Positions 22,331 through 33,300 of a stretch of 64,000 nucleotides of DNA are shown in pieces (within the stretch, counting starts at the first letter, position 1; every line of letters starts with the position of its first letter). A model generated the notes under the pieces. It saw nothing but the letters and a program-made list of their open reading frames with translations. It searched no databases and had not been told where the DNA came from. Both the position numbers and the translations under genes were made by a program. The stretch covers positions 8,874,001 through 8,938,000 of the forward strand of contig CM076954.1 of the NCBI GenBank assembly GCA_039566865.1, in the 5' to 3' direction. Source of the stretch: Aurelia coerulea. Lineage: Eukaryota; Cnidaria; Scyphozoa; Semaeostomeae; Ulmaridae.

Positions 22331-22639
22331 GTACTACATCGTTGGCGGGACCAATTTGGCGCCCTAGATTCCTTCCAGATTCTTCCTCGGTCGGCGAGCC
22401 TCAATTCGTTCACGAGGTTCGAGTAGATGCTCCCTTCATCTCTGCGACTCAACCAAGGCTTCATCCAGCATCTCTTCTCTTTCCTTCTCGTTGATCTTTG
22501 CTTCAATTTTAATGCACAGCCGAGTAAAAGTGCAGCGAGTGCCTTTCCTCGATAATCGTCTTGTTCGTCTACCATTTTTGGCACAACTTTCCTTTCCAAA
22601 TCTAGCGCGCCAAATTGGTTCCTGCCAACGATGTAGTAC
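22331..22639 (-). mobile_element. Harbinger-derived insert with inverted ends
   Basis: Arms of about 38 bp begin GTACTACATCGTTGGC and contain ACCAATTTGGCGC in both orientations (22331-22370, 22600-22639). The segment between them encodes the transposase fragment described at 22366-22575, so this looks like an internally deleted PIF/Harbinger element nested in the larger TIR element. A TWA-type TSD was not seen. Confidence 0.5.
22366..22575 (-). pseudogene. PIF/Harbinger (HARBI1-like) nuclease N-terminus
   Basis: Reads MVDEQDDYRGKALAALLLG and then KRCWMKPWLSRRDE with YSNLVNELRLAD. The pattern R-x-W-V/M-x-P-W-L-x-R-R followed by a short helix ending NELRL is characteristic of the N-terminal part of Harbinger DDE nucleases. 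The fragment covers about 70 residues; the catalytic DDE region is absent. The assignment rests on pattern memory only. Confidence 0.5.
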
Positions 22640-23333
22640 CAGAAGCGCCGGGGGGGGCAAGGGGGGGCGGTCGCCCCCCCCAATATTCTCCAGGACCACT
22701 TTTCTAATTCGTCTAATTCCGGTGTGAAATTATTGGGGGGGGGGGGGGCGGGTAAGGCCGATGATCTTTGGCAATTATAATGTGAGTATCGGTTTGTACA
22801 ATCTTGCTGTCTTATTGCATTTTCCAACGATCTGTAGGGCACTGACTCGGAATTTTTTTCTGGTCGCGAAGGCCCTAGACCCCCGTCCTATGTGCCCTCC
22901 GAGCTTGCACATCTCAACAACATAGCTTGTGAAAGATCTCAGTCAAGATCTTTTTCAGAAACCAAATGAGGAGAAAGTAGTTCTGTATAGGATGGGTAGT
23001 AGGGTAAGATTCTATCGGAGAAATGATGGAAAGTGAATGGTAGAGTCATTCTAAGCCAATGTATAGGTTGGATTTTTGAAAAATTTCCGAGACAAACTAT
23101 CACAGAACTGAGATGCATTCTAAACCAAAGATGGGATGCATTCTAAACCAAAGAATATCATATTTTTACAAAAATAGTTTCCAGGGGATGCTAATTTAAA
23201 CAACTGTTACGAAATGATCAACAATTCTATTTCACCACCAGGTAACATGTGATCGGCAGAAGTGTTCTAAGCCAAAGTAAAGGGCGTGTCCCCGAAAATT
23301 TTCCTGGGGGCTTTACCCCCAGACCCCCTCATC

Positions 23334-23641
23334 CAGTGGCGGATTTGACGTGAGTTCCATGAGTTTGGGAACTTAGTCAAGATTTCATAGATAGATTTGT
23401 CTCTGAGAATAGAATTACGATAGGCCGTAAACTTAGGCCGTATGATCATATGAAGGTCCAAAATTTCAAAATTTTATCAGTTATTAATTAGTGAAGAAAA
23501 ATTTTGACAGCATTTTAAGGCAATCTAAAGGACGTGGCTGCAAAAATTTTCTCGTGGGAGTACCCCCGCACCCCCCTAGCTTCGCTCACCTTCGATCTCA
23601 TCATGGGACCTCATTAAAACATCCGGCTAGATCCGCCCCTG
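23334..23641. mobile_element. Short hAT-like TIR element
   Basis: Starts CAGTGGCGGATTTGACG and ends CTAGATCCGCCCCTG, an 11-bp terminal inverted repeat (CAGTGGCGGAT / CAGGGGCGGAT) known from hAT-type short elements. The expected 8-bp TSD is not visible, so the boundaries are tentative. It contains the recurrent phrase GGACGTGGCTGCAAAAATTTTC. Confidence 0.45.
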
Positions 23642-24534
23642 AATATATACTGAACTTTGAAGCTTCTGCTGGTCCCGATGCCCTCCTTTTCACAAACCAT
23701 ATACTTCAGATTTCTGAATCTGAGAGAACTTGACATCCCTTCGATAATTCCATTACGGAGTGACGTTTTAGATTCGTTGCGGAAATTTTTGGAAATTCGA
23801 AGTTCGTCGTTCGGTCGCCGGTAGGACGTCATTTTCTAACTGTGGTACCCTACTTGTGTTATTTCAACAGACTCATTTATCTTTATGTCAACCTAAAAAG
23901 GGGCGTTGGCCGCATTTACAGCCAAAGTAGAGGGCGTGGTCCAAGAAAATTTTTCTGGACCTCCGCCCCAGACCCCATTATCTTTTGCCCCCCCAACAAA
24001 AAATCCTGGCGGCGCCACTTCGTGTAGGCAAGCTCGTTACGTCATTTGTCGGCTCCTTTGAAAAACTTGCATCACAGAAAAAAATTTGATCCGAGATCAA
24101 ATTTTTTTTCTGTGACGGCCAATTAAAATAAGCGGATTAAAGACACTATGGAGCAACTACGAGCAACTTTTAAGGCGCTTTACACTATCACATTGTATGT
24201 TCACAGAAAAAATGTGGAGCAACTTTTACCTGAAGATGATAGTGTATTGCCGCTTTAACAAACTTGTAACTTTTGTAGTTTAATTTTGTACTGATAGGAT
24301 ATCGTGTAAAAATATGAATTAATAAAAAAAAGTGCACATGGCGTCAGCAAAATATACTAAGTACCCTACTTGCAAAGAACGAGCGAAGTCTTGCTGTGGA
24401 CTTTGGACTCTAGAATGTCTCCAGGGAAACTAATCGAACGTTCTGAAATAAGCGAAAGAGCTTTGTTCTTCACACAAAAAGGCAAGTCCTTGGAGGTTTC
24501 GCAAAAATAATTCGCAAAATGTTTGGGCTCTCTG

Positions 24535-24720
24535 GCAGGCAATCTGAAAGCGAGACTTTACAAAATAGGGTCAGGTTTTTAACTGTTCCATTATGAGTCC
24601 CTGTGAGCAAGGTACCGCAGGGATACAAGGGATTCATCGTCATAAGTCTACAGTCGAAAGGCAAAATGCGACGCGCACAAAGGATGCTGGTTGACCGGCG
24701 TTCTTTTAGCAAGAGATTGC
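24535..24720 (+). repeat. Sequence shared with LINE copy A 5' leader
   Basis: AATAGGGTCAGGTTTTTAA, TCATCGTCATAAGTCT and GGATGCTGGTTGACCGGCG appear here in the same order as on the minus strand of 19440-19210 (upstream of the 2A-containing protein). It joins directly the inverted repeat at 24721. It may be a 5' leader fragment, or a repeat from which that LINE recruited its leader. Confidence 0.55.
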
Positions 24721-25790
24721 CATTTAAGGTAACTCTGCTTTCCGCTCCAGTGAGCAGCGAGATGTCGTTTCGCAAAACTACTCTCCTTACAAAACAGTTA
24801 ATTTCTCTAATATCATTCGGCCTATCGAAAAGCAGTAAAAAGGCTGTTGTTCAGTATAGTTTGGGCAATTGAAAGATGTACAAATCAAAATGTTTCCATC
24901 AATGCTTCGCAAATTATTATTCAAATCTTTTCGTTAATTTCAGAAAAGGGGATTTATATCCAAAACTACTCGAAAAAGTTTCGACTTTTTTTCGCTCCAT
25001 CTTTAGCTAGGTAGTTGATTTACAACTTTGCCAAGTCTGACTGAAAAAGCTAGGCCAGATTTGCTACAATCGAATTTTATATTTCTATTTACTTTTCGCC
25101 ATCGAAGGGGAAAACCGTTGGTCAACAGTTGAGTGACGTAGAACGAGTTGAATGCCCATGCAGAACGAGTTGAACGCCCGTAGAATTGTTTTGCAAAAAT
25201 TAGTCAAAAAATCTATGCTCAGTGTGGACTCTAATAGGAACTGATAATTTGTGAATGCTCACGAAAGTCTCGAAAGACACCCAAAGCATGGTTTCGTGAA
25301 GTTGCTGGTAAAAGTCAGTAACTTTTAATCAATAGATGCAAATAATACTTTTACAAGCGCACTAAGGCTGTCTTTTGAGACTGTCGAAAAGTAAACAGAA
25401 ATATAAAATTCGATTGCAGCAAATCTAGCCTAACTTTTTTAATCATACTTGGCAAAGTTGTAGATCAACAACCTAGCTGAAGATGGAACGAAGAAAAAAA
25501 TCGAAGATTTTTTCGAGTAGTTTTGGAGATAAATCCACTTTTCTGAAATCAATAAAAAGATTTGAACTAGGATTTGCGAAACCAGGGTTGACGGAAACAT
25601 TGCGATTTATGCATCTTTCGATTGCCCAGATTATACAGAACAACATCCTTTTTACCGCTTTTCGATAGGCCGAATAATATTGGAGAACTTAACTGTCTTC
25701 TGAGGGGTGTGGTTTTTCGAAACGGCATCTTGCTGTGCACTAGAGCGGAAAGCAGAGTTACCTTAAATCGCTCGAAACGAGACAACGGTT
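24721..25790. repeat. Large inverted repeat, about 380-bp arms
   Basis: The left arm (about 24725-25100) and right arm (about 25375-25780) are diverged reverse complements, for example TAAGGTAACTCTGCTTTCCGC against GCGGAAAGCAGAGTTACCTTA, and GGCCTATCGAAAAGC against GCTTTTCGATAGGCC. The spacer is about 275 bp. No gene is visible. It could be a foldback element or an old inverted duplication. Confidence 0.7.
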
Positions 25791-26106
25791 GTTTTGCTGT
25801 TTGTGTTCAAACAGGGAACATTTTTTGGGACACCTGACATTCACTTGCAATCTCATTCCTTCAAACTGACATTGAAACAAAAATTGAAACTGGCAGTAAA
25901 ATACGGACACTTTTTGCACGTCTCATGCTTTCTCGCATGAAGGTATTCTCCTGAGAATAACAAACCGTGCACACAATGAAAAATACCTCTCCAATCACGA
26001 GTTACAGCGAATAGCATTTATGATCTATGACTTAACACAGTCTCGTGACACCATAAAGAATTTAAATACTCCCCTAACTACATATGAGCTTTGACATCAA
26101 TTACGT

Positions 26107-26358
26107 CTACTCAAGCATTGCAATTACAACCATAAGAAGTACGCCAACTAAAAGTGCAACAACTTCTTTAATGGACTGCTTTGGATTTGAGTCTTCTAGT
26201 AGTTCTGGAATCACAGACACTGTAGCAATGTAAATGAAGCCTCCAGCAGTAAATGGTAATATCCCGGAAGATGCAGCATTTCCAATATTTTGGGCTAGTA
26301 GTCCGCACACTGTGCCAGCAAGCGCTCCAGTTGCCGTTGTTAACTGCAGCCACATTGC
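26107..26358 (-). CDS. SLC39A7: SLC39A7-like coding exon 3 (terminal)
   Basis: The acceptor TCTGTCACAG|GCAATG at 26359/26358 opens [16 protein letters not shown], the direct continuation of exon 2. It encodes the last three membrane segments with [20 protein letters not shown] and ends MVVIAMLE with TAG at 26109-26107. The open frame upstream of 26358 is intronic. No AATAAA was found just downstream. Confidence 0.92.
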   Translation of the reverse strand, partial: AMWLQLTTATGALAGTVCGLLAQNIGNAASSGILPFTAGGFIYIATVSVIPELLEDSNPKQSIKEVVALLVGVLLMVVIAMLE

Positions 26359-29173
26359 CTGTGACAGAGCAATGAAAGTATCATAGAAACTAGATTTTGA
26401 GATGATATCATTAGCAATGGTTATAAAGAACAGATAAATAGATCGCTGTTGTTCATAATGAAGAACAATAGACGATAGCCCTAAAGAGGGTGGCAAGGAA
26501 CCAGCGAGTTGCAAGGAACCTTTTACCAAGGTGCACTGCCTTCATCAATCGATTCCCTACGAAATCTACAAACACTCGTAGTTGGAATGCAATGCATCTT
26601 GGTAAAAGTTCTTCGCCGTCATCTCCGCGTCATCGTCTATTTTGGTAGCCCAGAATGATATTGCTAATTGTTGAAATCACCAAATAGGATTGTGAAGTTA
26701 ACCCTAATCCATATGCTTGCAACCTCTCTGACTTTAACTAATTATCTATTAGCTACATTTTGATGGGACAATTTTGAACAATAGGGCTCACAGGTCACGT
26801 GGCATGCTACAGGAAGGAAGTAGCAGCAAAATTATTGTTTTCAATTATTTCAATGGAAAGATTTGATTGAACTATTTAGTATTATAAAGCAAATGAATCA
26901 TCAACCAAAGGGCTTCACGTTGATACTATAACTTCCGGAATTTGATGAAGTCAGCATTTTTAATAATAACGTCAATTTGGCGGACTAATTAGCAATTTTT
27001 TGAATTTCTTCAAACTTTTTTTAAATAAAACACACTCTAATGAAGTATTTGAAATGGTTATTACCATTTTGCAGGTTCTTTTGGTCTCTTTTTTCACCGT
27101 GACGTCACAAGGCGTGACAGCCACACCCAAATTACGCTACAAGCTACAAATTACTTGTTCTATAAATGTGCCAAGTTGTATTGAATTATGGTTAGTCTAA
27201 CGCAGTTTTCAGAGGGGGGGGGGGGGGGGGGGGGGTGGAAAGCAACCCTCCACCATAAGTGATAGCTGGAAAAAAGTCCATGTGGATTAGGGTAAAGTTT
27301 CAGTTGATTTAAACATGTGATAAGGGCCAACTAAATTTTCGAATATTCCGTAACTGTCAAAATGTTTAACATTTTTCACGCTCAAGATTTGACGCTGGCG
27401 TTAATTCCGGCAAGTCAGTTGAATTGGGTCTGTTTTTAACACTAGAGTAGTTTTCCACCAAAATTCGTCATAAAAGTGGCTACGAAGTCAACTTTTTGTA
27501 ATTAGTAGTTGTAGCTCTCCGGGCAGCAGACCCTGTCCAATCAACGATGGCATAGAAGATATGGAATTTTTATATTCATTTTAAAAATATCCATTGTCAA
27601 AATTATGAGAAAAATACCAAAATATAATTTAGCCAGTGAGGGTTAACATAAAAATAGTTTCTGGATGAAGGGGCCTCAGAGGTGAGGCGAAAGCTCCGAC
27701 GAAAAAGAAAAAGCGCAATGAGTGACGATAATGGCAAATAGAACCATTTTAAATTTTATAAATAGCCTTGGGTACAACACTCGGATCAGATACGAATTCT
27801 TTCGAATTCAACTTCAAACTCTTGACATTAGAAATTTTCAAACTTGTATACAGTTTTTCGGGACACCCGGTATCTTCAGGACCTTCTGATCCCCCCCCCC
27901 CCCTCATTTCCGCTAATTCAATGTTGCTATAAATTCGTGTTTGCCCTAGTGTCCGAGCTGACAGCTCAGTTAACATAATACTTATGTTTACTAGGCATAC
28001 GTTATCCACTACATTCATAATCAGTTCATACGGTGTAAGACACAAGATTTAGAAGTCATTCAGTATGAATATTGTAATATAGAACTTTAGTGTATCTGAT
28101 CATAACAAGGACCGAAAAAAAAATTCAACTGAATAACTTCTTCACCCTGTGTCTCCATATATAGTTGGCCATTATTAAATTTGATACTGAGCACCACTGT
28201 AATGTGTTCTTTACAATTAACTTATCTACTGACAATGATCTCATAACAGTCCAAACATCCTTTTTGATACAACCAAGTGAGCCAAAGCAAAGCACTTTCA
28301 GATCTACATCCCAACCTAACAACTGTAGTAGACTGCACAGCGGCTGATACCGTTCCTGTTTGGTGTTTAGTGCTTGTTCAAAATACAGATCGTAGCAGAC
28401 AGTCACCTCTAAGATAATGCATTTACGTGACTGATTGTCAATGACAAGGATATCAGGTTTACGATGCGTAATCCTCCGTAGTTCATCACCATAGTCTGTC
28501 ATTATTGATTCTGCAAGTTTGTTTGCATGAAACTGGAAACCACTTAAACTTCCTGAGATCACCTCAAATATTTTGTCAGCAATGCGATTGTGACGTCTAC
28601 TATAAAAGTTGTGAAACTCTCTACAGCCATTCATCAGATGTGCGACACTTTCCGTATGCTGATGGCAAAAGGGGCAAGAAGGGTCATTATGACGATTCCA
28701 TATATGCTTTGTGAAGTTTGTTGGAAGTAGACTCAAACGTGCTTTTATTGCAAACTTCACGAGTAAATCACTTACTTTCCAGTTGTAAAAGATTGAATGG
28801 GAGGATTTCAACTGAACATCAATCATACAGAGAAAGGGGCCTTGAATTGACAATCGATTTGCTTTTTGCACATCTCGATTAACTGTCTGTTTGAATAGCA
28901 ACTTTTGGAGTGGAGCACCTTCATCAAAAAATTCACCATTAATAATCACTCCAGCCTTCCCTTGCCTGAACTCAATAATAATCCCCCCGAGGCCCCCCTT
29001 AAAAACAATGCCAAACAACACACCTAGACTATTTCAAGTTTTCTTAGCCAGCCAAAACTTCCAATTCAAATAAAAGTTCATAGTAAATTCCCTAATCCTT
29101 TAGTTCTCGACATCGGAATGGAAGCTCTGCGTATATAAAGTCTCAAGCAAACGAAGAAGCACGCCTCCCAACG

Positions 29174-29262
<89 letters not shown>

Positions 29263-29453
29263 CCCCCCGAGGCCCCCCTTAAAAACAATGCCAAACAACA
29301 CACCTAGACTATTTCAAGTTTTCTTAGCCAGCCAAAACTTCCAATTCAAATAAAAGTTCATAGTAAATTCCCTAATCCTTTAGTTCTCGACATCGGAATG
29401 GAAGCTCTGCGTATATAAAGTCTCAAGCAAACGAAGAAGCACGCCTCCCAACG

Positions 29454-29526
<73 letters not shown>

Positions 29527-30321
29527 AAATCATATCAATACAAATCATATTTCAGATCTTACGCACGCAAACATAACGAGGGATCACTCGGCAGGGGTAA
29601 ACTAATCCCACAAGCAAACTTTTTCAGTCATTTCTTTGAGGCCACTATGGTAAATTCACGGTTAGGGTTAAAATGATCGATGGGCCGATGATGTCTTTTC
29701 ATTGCGACGTAAGGAACTTTTTTGGCAATACAGGCTGGGAACTTTTTTACCCAAGGGTTTGAATGAACGGGCTGCAGATGTAGAACTCGATATGTTTGCG
29801 TGTGGCGTGGCCTAATTCCTGCCATTGTATCTGATGTCTCTGGGGGGTTTTGCTGGCGGTGCTCTATGGTCTTCCTATTTGGCTTCATGTTTTTTTGCAT
29901 GTGGCGTTAGGGTTGAATCCCATATCAAGCCATTCAGGATTCAGCAATTTGCGAATCATTGAAAGGTTAGATGGGAGGGTCGTGGGGTTGCCGGCTGGAT
30001 CCCTTGGAGGTTTGGTATGTGACCATTTTGATCCTCCAGGGTTAACAATTGCTAATGTGCCAACCATTTCATTTTCTTGTTTACGCTAAAAAACAGTTTG
30101 GAACAAAACGTGATTTTCATTCCCACTTGGTTTTAATTTCGGGGGTAGTCATGTTTCCTGGGAATAGGGTTCTTTGTAGTAAAAATATAATTTTACTTTA
30201 TCTTTAGTTTTACCTTGCCTTGTTTATCACGTAGTATAAATTCTCGGTTGTCCTTTAGAAAGTAGTGCTGACGAAGATTTTTAATCGAAACGTTCCAAGA
30301 TTCTAACAGTTGTGTTTTTTT

Positions 30322-30399
<78 letters not shown>

Positions 30400-33300
30400 T
30401 AATATAAGTAATTAAGGGAGTGGAAGGTCGTGAGACCTATAAAGCCCTGCTACGTTCTATCACACACGACTAAATCGTGTACGAGAATCTGTCTACGTGT
30501 TTTAGTCGATCATATGCTCGTTCAAATTGTTGCACTGTCGAACAGTTGATAACTTCGCTTGATAACTTATTCCAGTCATTAATGACTCGTTGCGTGAAAA
30601 AGGTTTTACGAACGTTTAAGTTACACCTCTTCTTGAATAACTTTAGTTTATGTCCTCTTGTATTGCTTTGTTTCAATTCGAAGAGCAAGGACGGATCAGT
30701 GCCATAAAGCCCATTAATAGTTTAAAGGACAGGATCATGTCTCCCGTTTTCTTCTGTACTCGAGTGATGGCAGGTCTAATGCTCTTAATCGATCACCGTA
30801 TGACTTGTCCTTAGTCGTTTTTACTAGTTTTGTGGCTCTGCACTGTACACTTTCAAGCCTTTTGACGTGCTTGATTAGGTAAGGGCTCCATATAGCTCCA
30901 GCAGACTCCAGTAAAGGTCTGACTAAACTCTTGTACAAAATTAAAAAGATTTCTTTATTAATGAATTTGATTGTTCGTTTTATTGACGCGAGGACTCCAT
31001 TTGCTTTCTTTACGCATTCGGCAACTTGTTTTTCAAACGTAAGTTTATTATCTACGAAAACACCAAGGTCTTTTACATCTGCTGATATTGAGATGTCCGT
31101 TTCACATTTGTTCTTTTCGTCCTGAAGATGATATCTCGGCGATGTGTCGATTGCCAAGATAGATTACATGGCATTTGTCTGTATTAAGTGGAAGTTGCCA
31201 CTGTTTCGACCATTTTCCAACATTTGTTATACCATACTGGATTTGACTTTTTTCCAGCGCTTGATGAATAGAGTTTCAAATCATCAGCAAACATTTTCAC
31301 TTTGCATTCATCTAAGATGTCAGGCAAATCATTTATGTACCGTACAAAAAGTAATGGTCCTAGCACACTTCCCTGTGGTACACCGCTTAATACGTTACTC
31401 CAATTCGATTTGTAACCGTTTAGAACGACGCGTTGTTTCCGATCACTTAGAAAAGATGATAGCCAGGCAAGGATCTTTCCGTCAATTCCGGAACGTTTCA
31501 ATTTGAGTAATAATCTTTCATGTGGTACCGAGTCGAATGCTTTCGCAAAATCAAAGTAGATAGCGTCAACGCATTTTGCTTGATCTAACAATGAAGTTAC
31601 TTCTTCAAAAAATTCGAGTAGTTGCAATACGCAGGATCTTTTGCAACGGAATCCGAATTGATCAGGTGAAAAAAGGTTATGTTCGTCTAAATGATTTACG
31701 ATACCCTTTTTAATTATTCTTTCCATCACTCTACATATAATCGAGGTAAGGCTAATCGGTCTATAGTTTTCTCTTGCATGTTTGTTACCTTTCTTGAATA
31801 TAGGGGAGACATTGGCTAATTTCCACGTGTTGGGAAGAACCCCTGTGTCAAGGCTACTTTTGAAAATTAAATGCAATGGATGGGCGATGACATCCGCAGT
31901 TTCTTTTAGTACTCTAGGATGTATGTTATCTGGTCCAGGAGATTTCGATGTATTCAGAGATTTAATTATCTCGAGAATCGCTTCTTCACTAATTTCAACA
32001 TTGTCTAAGACAGGACAACGATTGGAATTCGTTACGTTTGGCAGGCTTGATCTTCTTTTGTGAATACTGAAGTAAAGAACTCATTTAAGATATCGACTTT
32101 CTGTTGTTCCGAGGATGTGCAAGAATTATCATCAGTTTTCAAATCAGGTACTTTTGACTTTGTTTTTAATTTAGAATTTGCATACTTCCAATATTTTTTG
32201 CTGTTCGATTTTATCGTAGTAGCGATGTTTTTCTCAAACTCCTTTATCTTTTTGCGAACTTTTGACTTTATATTGTTTGAATGTCTTTTAAACCCGTCGT
32301 AATCTTTTCCTGTTTTTGTTACAATCCATCTTTTGTAGGCATTATGTTTCTTTTTCAACGATTTGAGAATGGATTTGTTCATCCAAGCTGGCTGTTTCTT
32401 ATCTTGGTCCTTTGGAGTGCTACTGTACTTTGGGATGAATTTTTCGATTAAAAAGTTGAGTTTTGATTCTAGGTATGACATCATAGAGTCTGGAGTCATA
32501 CCCGTGAGTTCTTGGTCCCAATTAGTTCTCTTTAATTCATCGTTCAAAGACTTGTAATCACCTCGATCATACGCGTATCTATTCGAATCTGATGCTGGGT
32601 TATGTTGTCTAACAACCTCAATTGTATATACCATCTCAACTGAGAGGTGATCACTTGATCCCAGGGGTTCCTTGTGTTCTAATTTTTGAACAGAATTGGA
32701 ATTGGATTGTTAAGGTCGAATGATGCTTGATTCCAGCTACAATGAAGCGGAGGAGTGGGGGAGGCACGTAATCAAACAGTGATATTTTGTACGTGTCCCA
32801 AGTAATTTGGCCAAGACTGTAAGTACACTCTTCAGATGGCCACCAACACTTTCGTTTTACGCCACACAGCAACCATGTACATTCTTTCCCCGTTTCTTGT
32901 GTAAGTCTGTTTCACATTTGATGTCAGGCACGTCAAGGGTGAATGAAAATTCATCTACACAAAATCGACTGTATTTCAGACCATCGATATTGCGAAATCA
33001 GAAACCCTGATCTGACAGCATATGCGCAGTGTGTTGAGTGGTGGCAGGGCATTTCTTAACATACTCAGTGGTGGGGGAATTGCCCCACCAGGCCCTACGA
33101 CATCCCCCACCACTGACGAGCAAAATGCTTGTTTACCCCAAATTCCCAGGCCACTGTGGGGCCCTTTCAAACGAACAAACATCATGCAAATGTGCTGGCG
33201 AATAGAAACAGAATATTCACACTACTGCAAGTGCAAACAACACCCCAGACTTGCCCCAAGTCTCGTTTGTTATCTTATTCGGGCCCCCAAGATTTAGAGC

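Larger units (their letters stand above)
22093..24255. mobile_element. Element with about 220-bp terminal inverted repeats
   Basis: A 2,163-bp element. The left terminal repeat (22093-22315) and right one (24035-24255) are nearly identical in inverse orientation, starting AAGGCGGCAATACACTATCA and AAGCGGCAATACACTATCA. Each holds an inner palindrome, TTTGATCTCGGATCAAA. TA flanks both ends (22091-22092, 24256-24257). Inside are a PIF/Harbinger-like transposase fragment, a hAT-like short element and unassigned sequence. Flank and length fit a non-autonomous composite; superfamily unresolved. Confidence 0.75.
30325..32665 (-). mobile_element. CR1/Rex1-like LINE, 5' truncated
   Basis: A minus-strand LINE in intron 2, from the end of its endonuclease domain (32665) to a (TTA)n tail at 30325-30394, written as TAA/ATA on the plus strand. 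It is 5' truncated, the usual outcome of incomplete reverse transcription. The ends are approximate. Confidence 0.75.

Noticed and set aside
22093..24255. Active Harbinger transposon
   Set aside because: Only an N-terminal transposase fragment remains, the DDE core and the Myb-like partner are absent, and the flank is TA and not a TWA trinucleotide.
29100..29303. Poly-leucine protein
   Set aside because: Translation of a (TAA)n tract on the minus strand within a tandem duplication.
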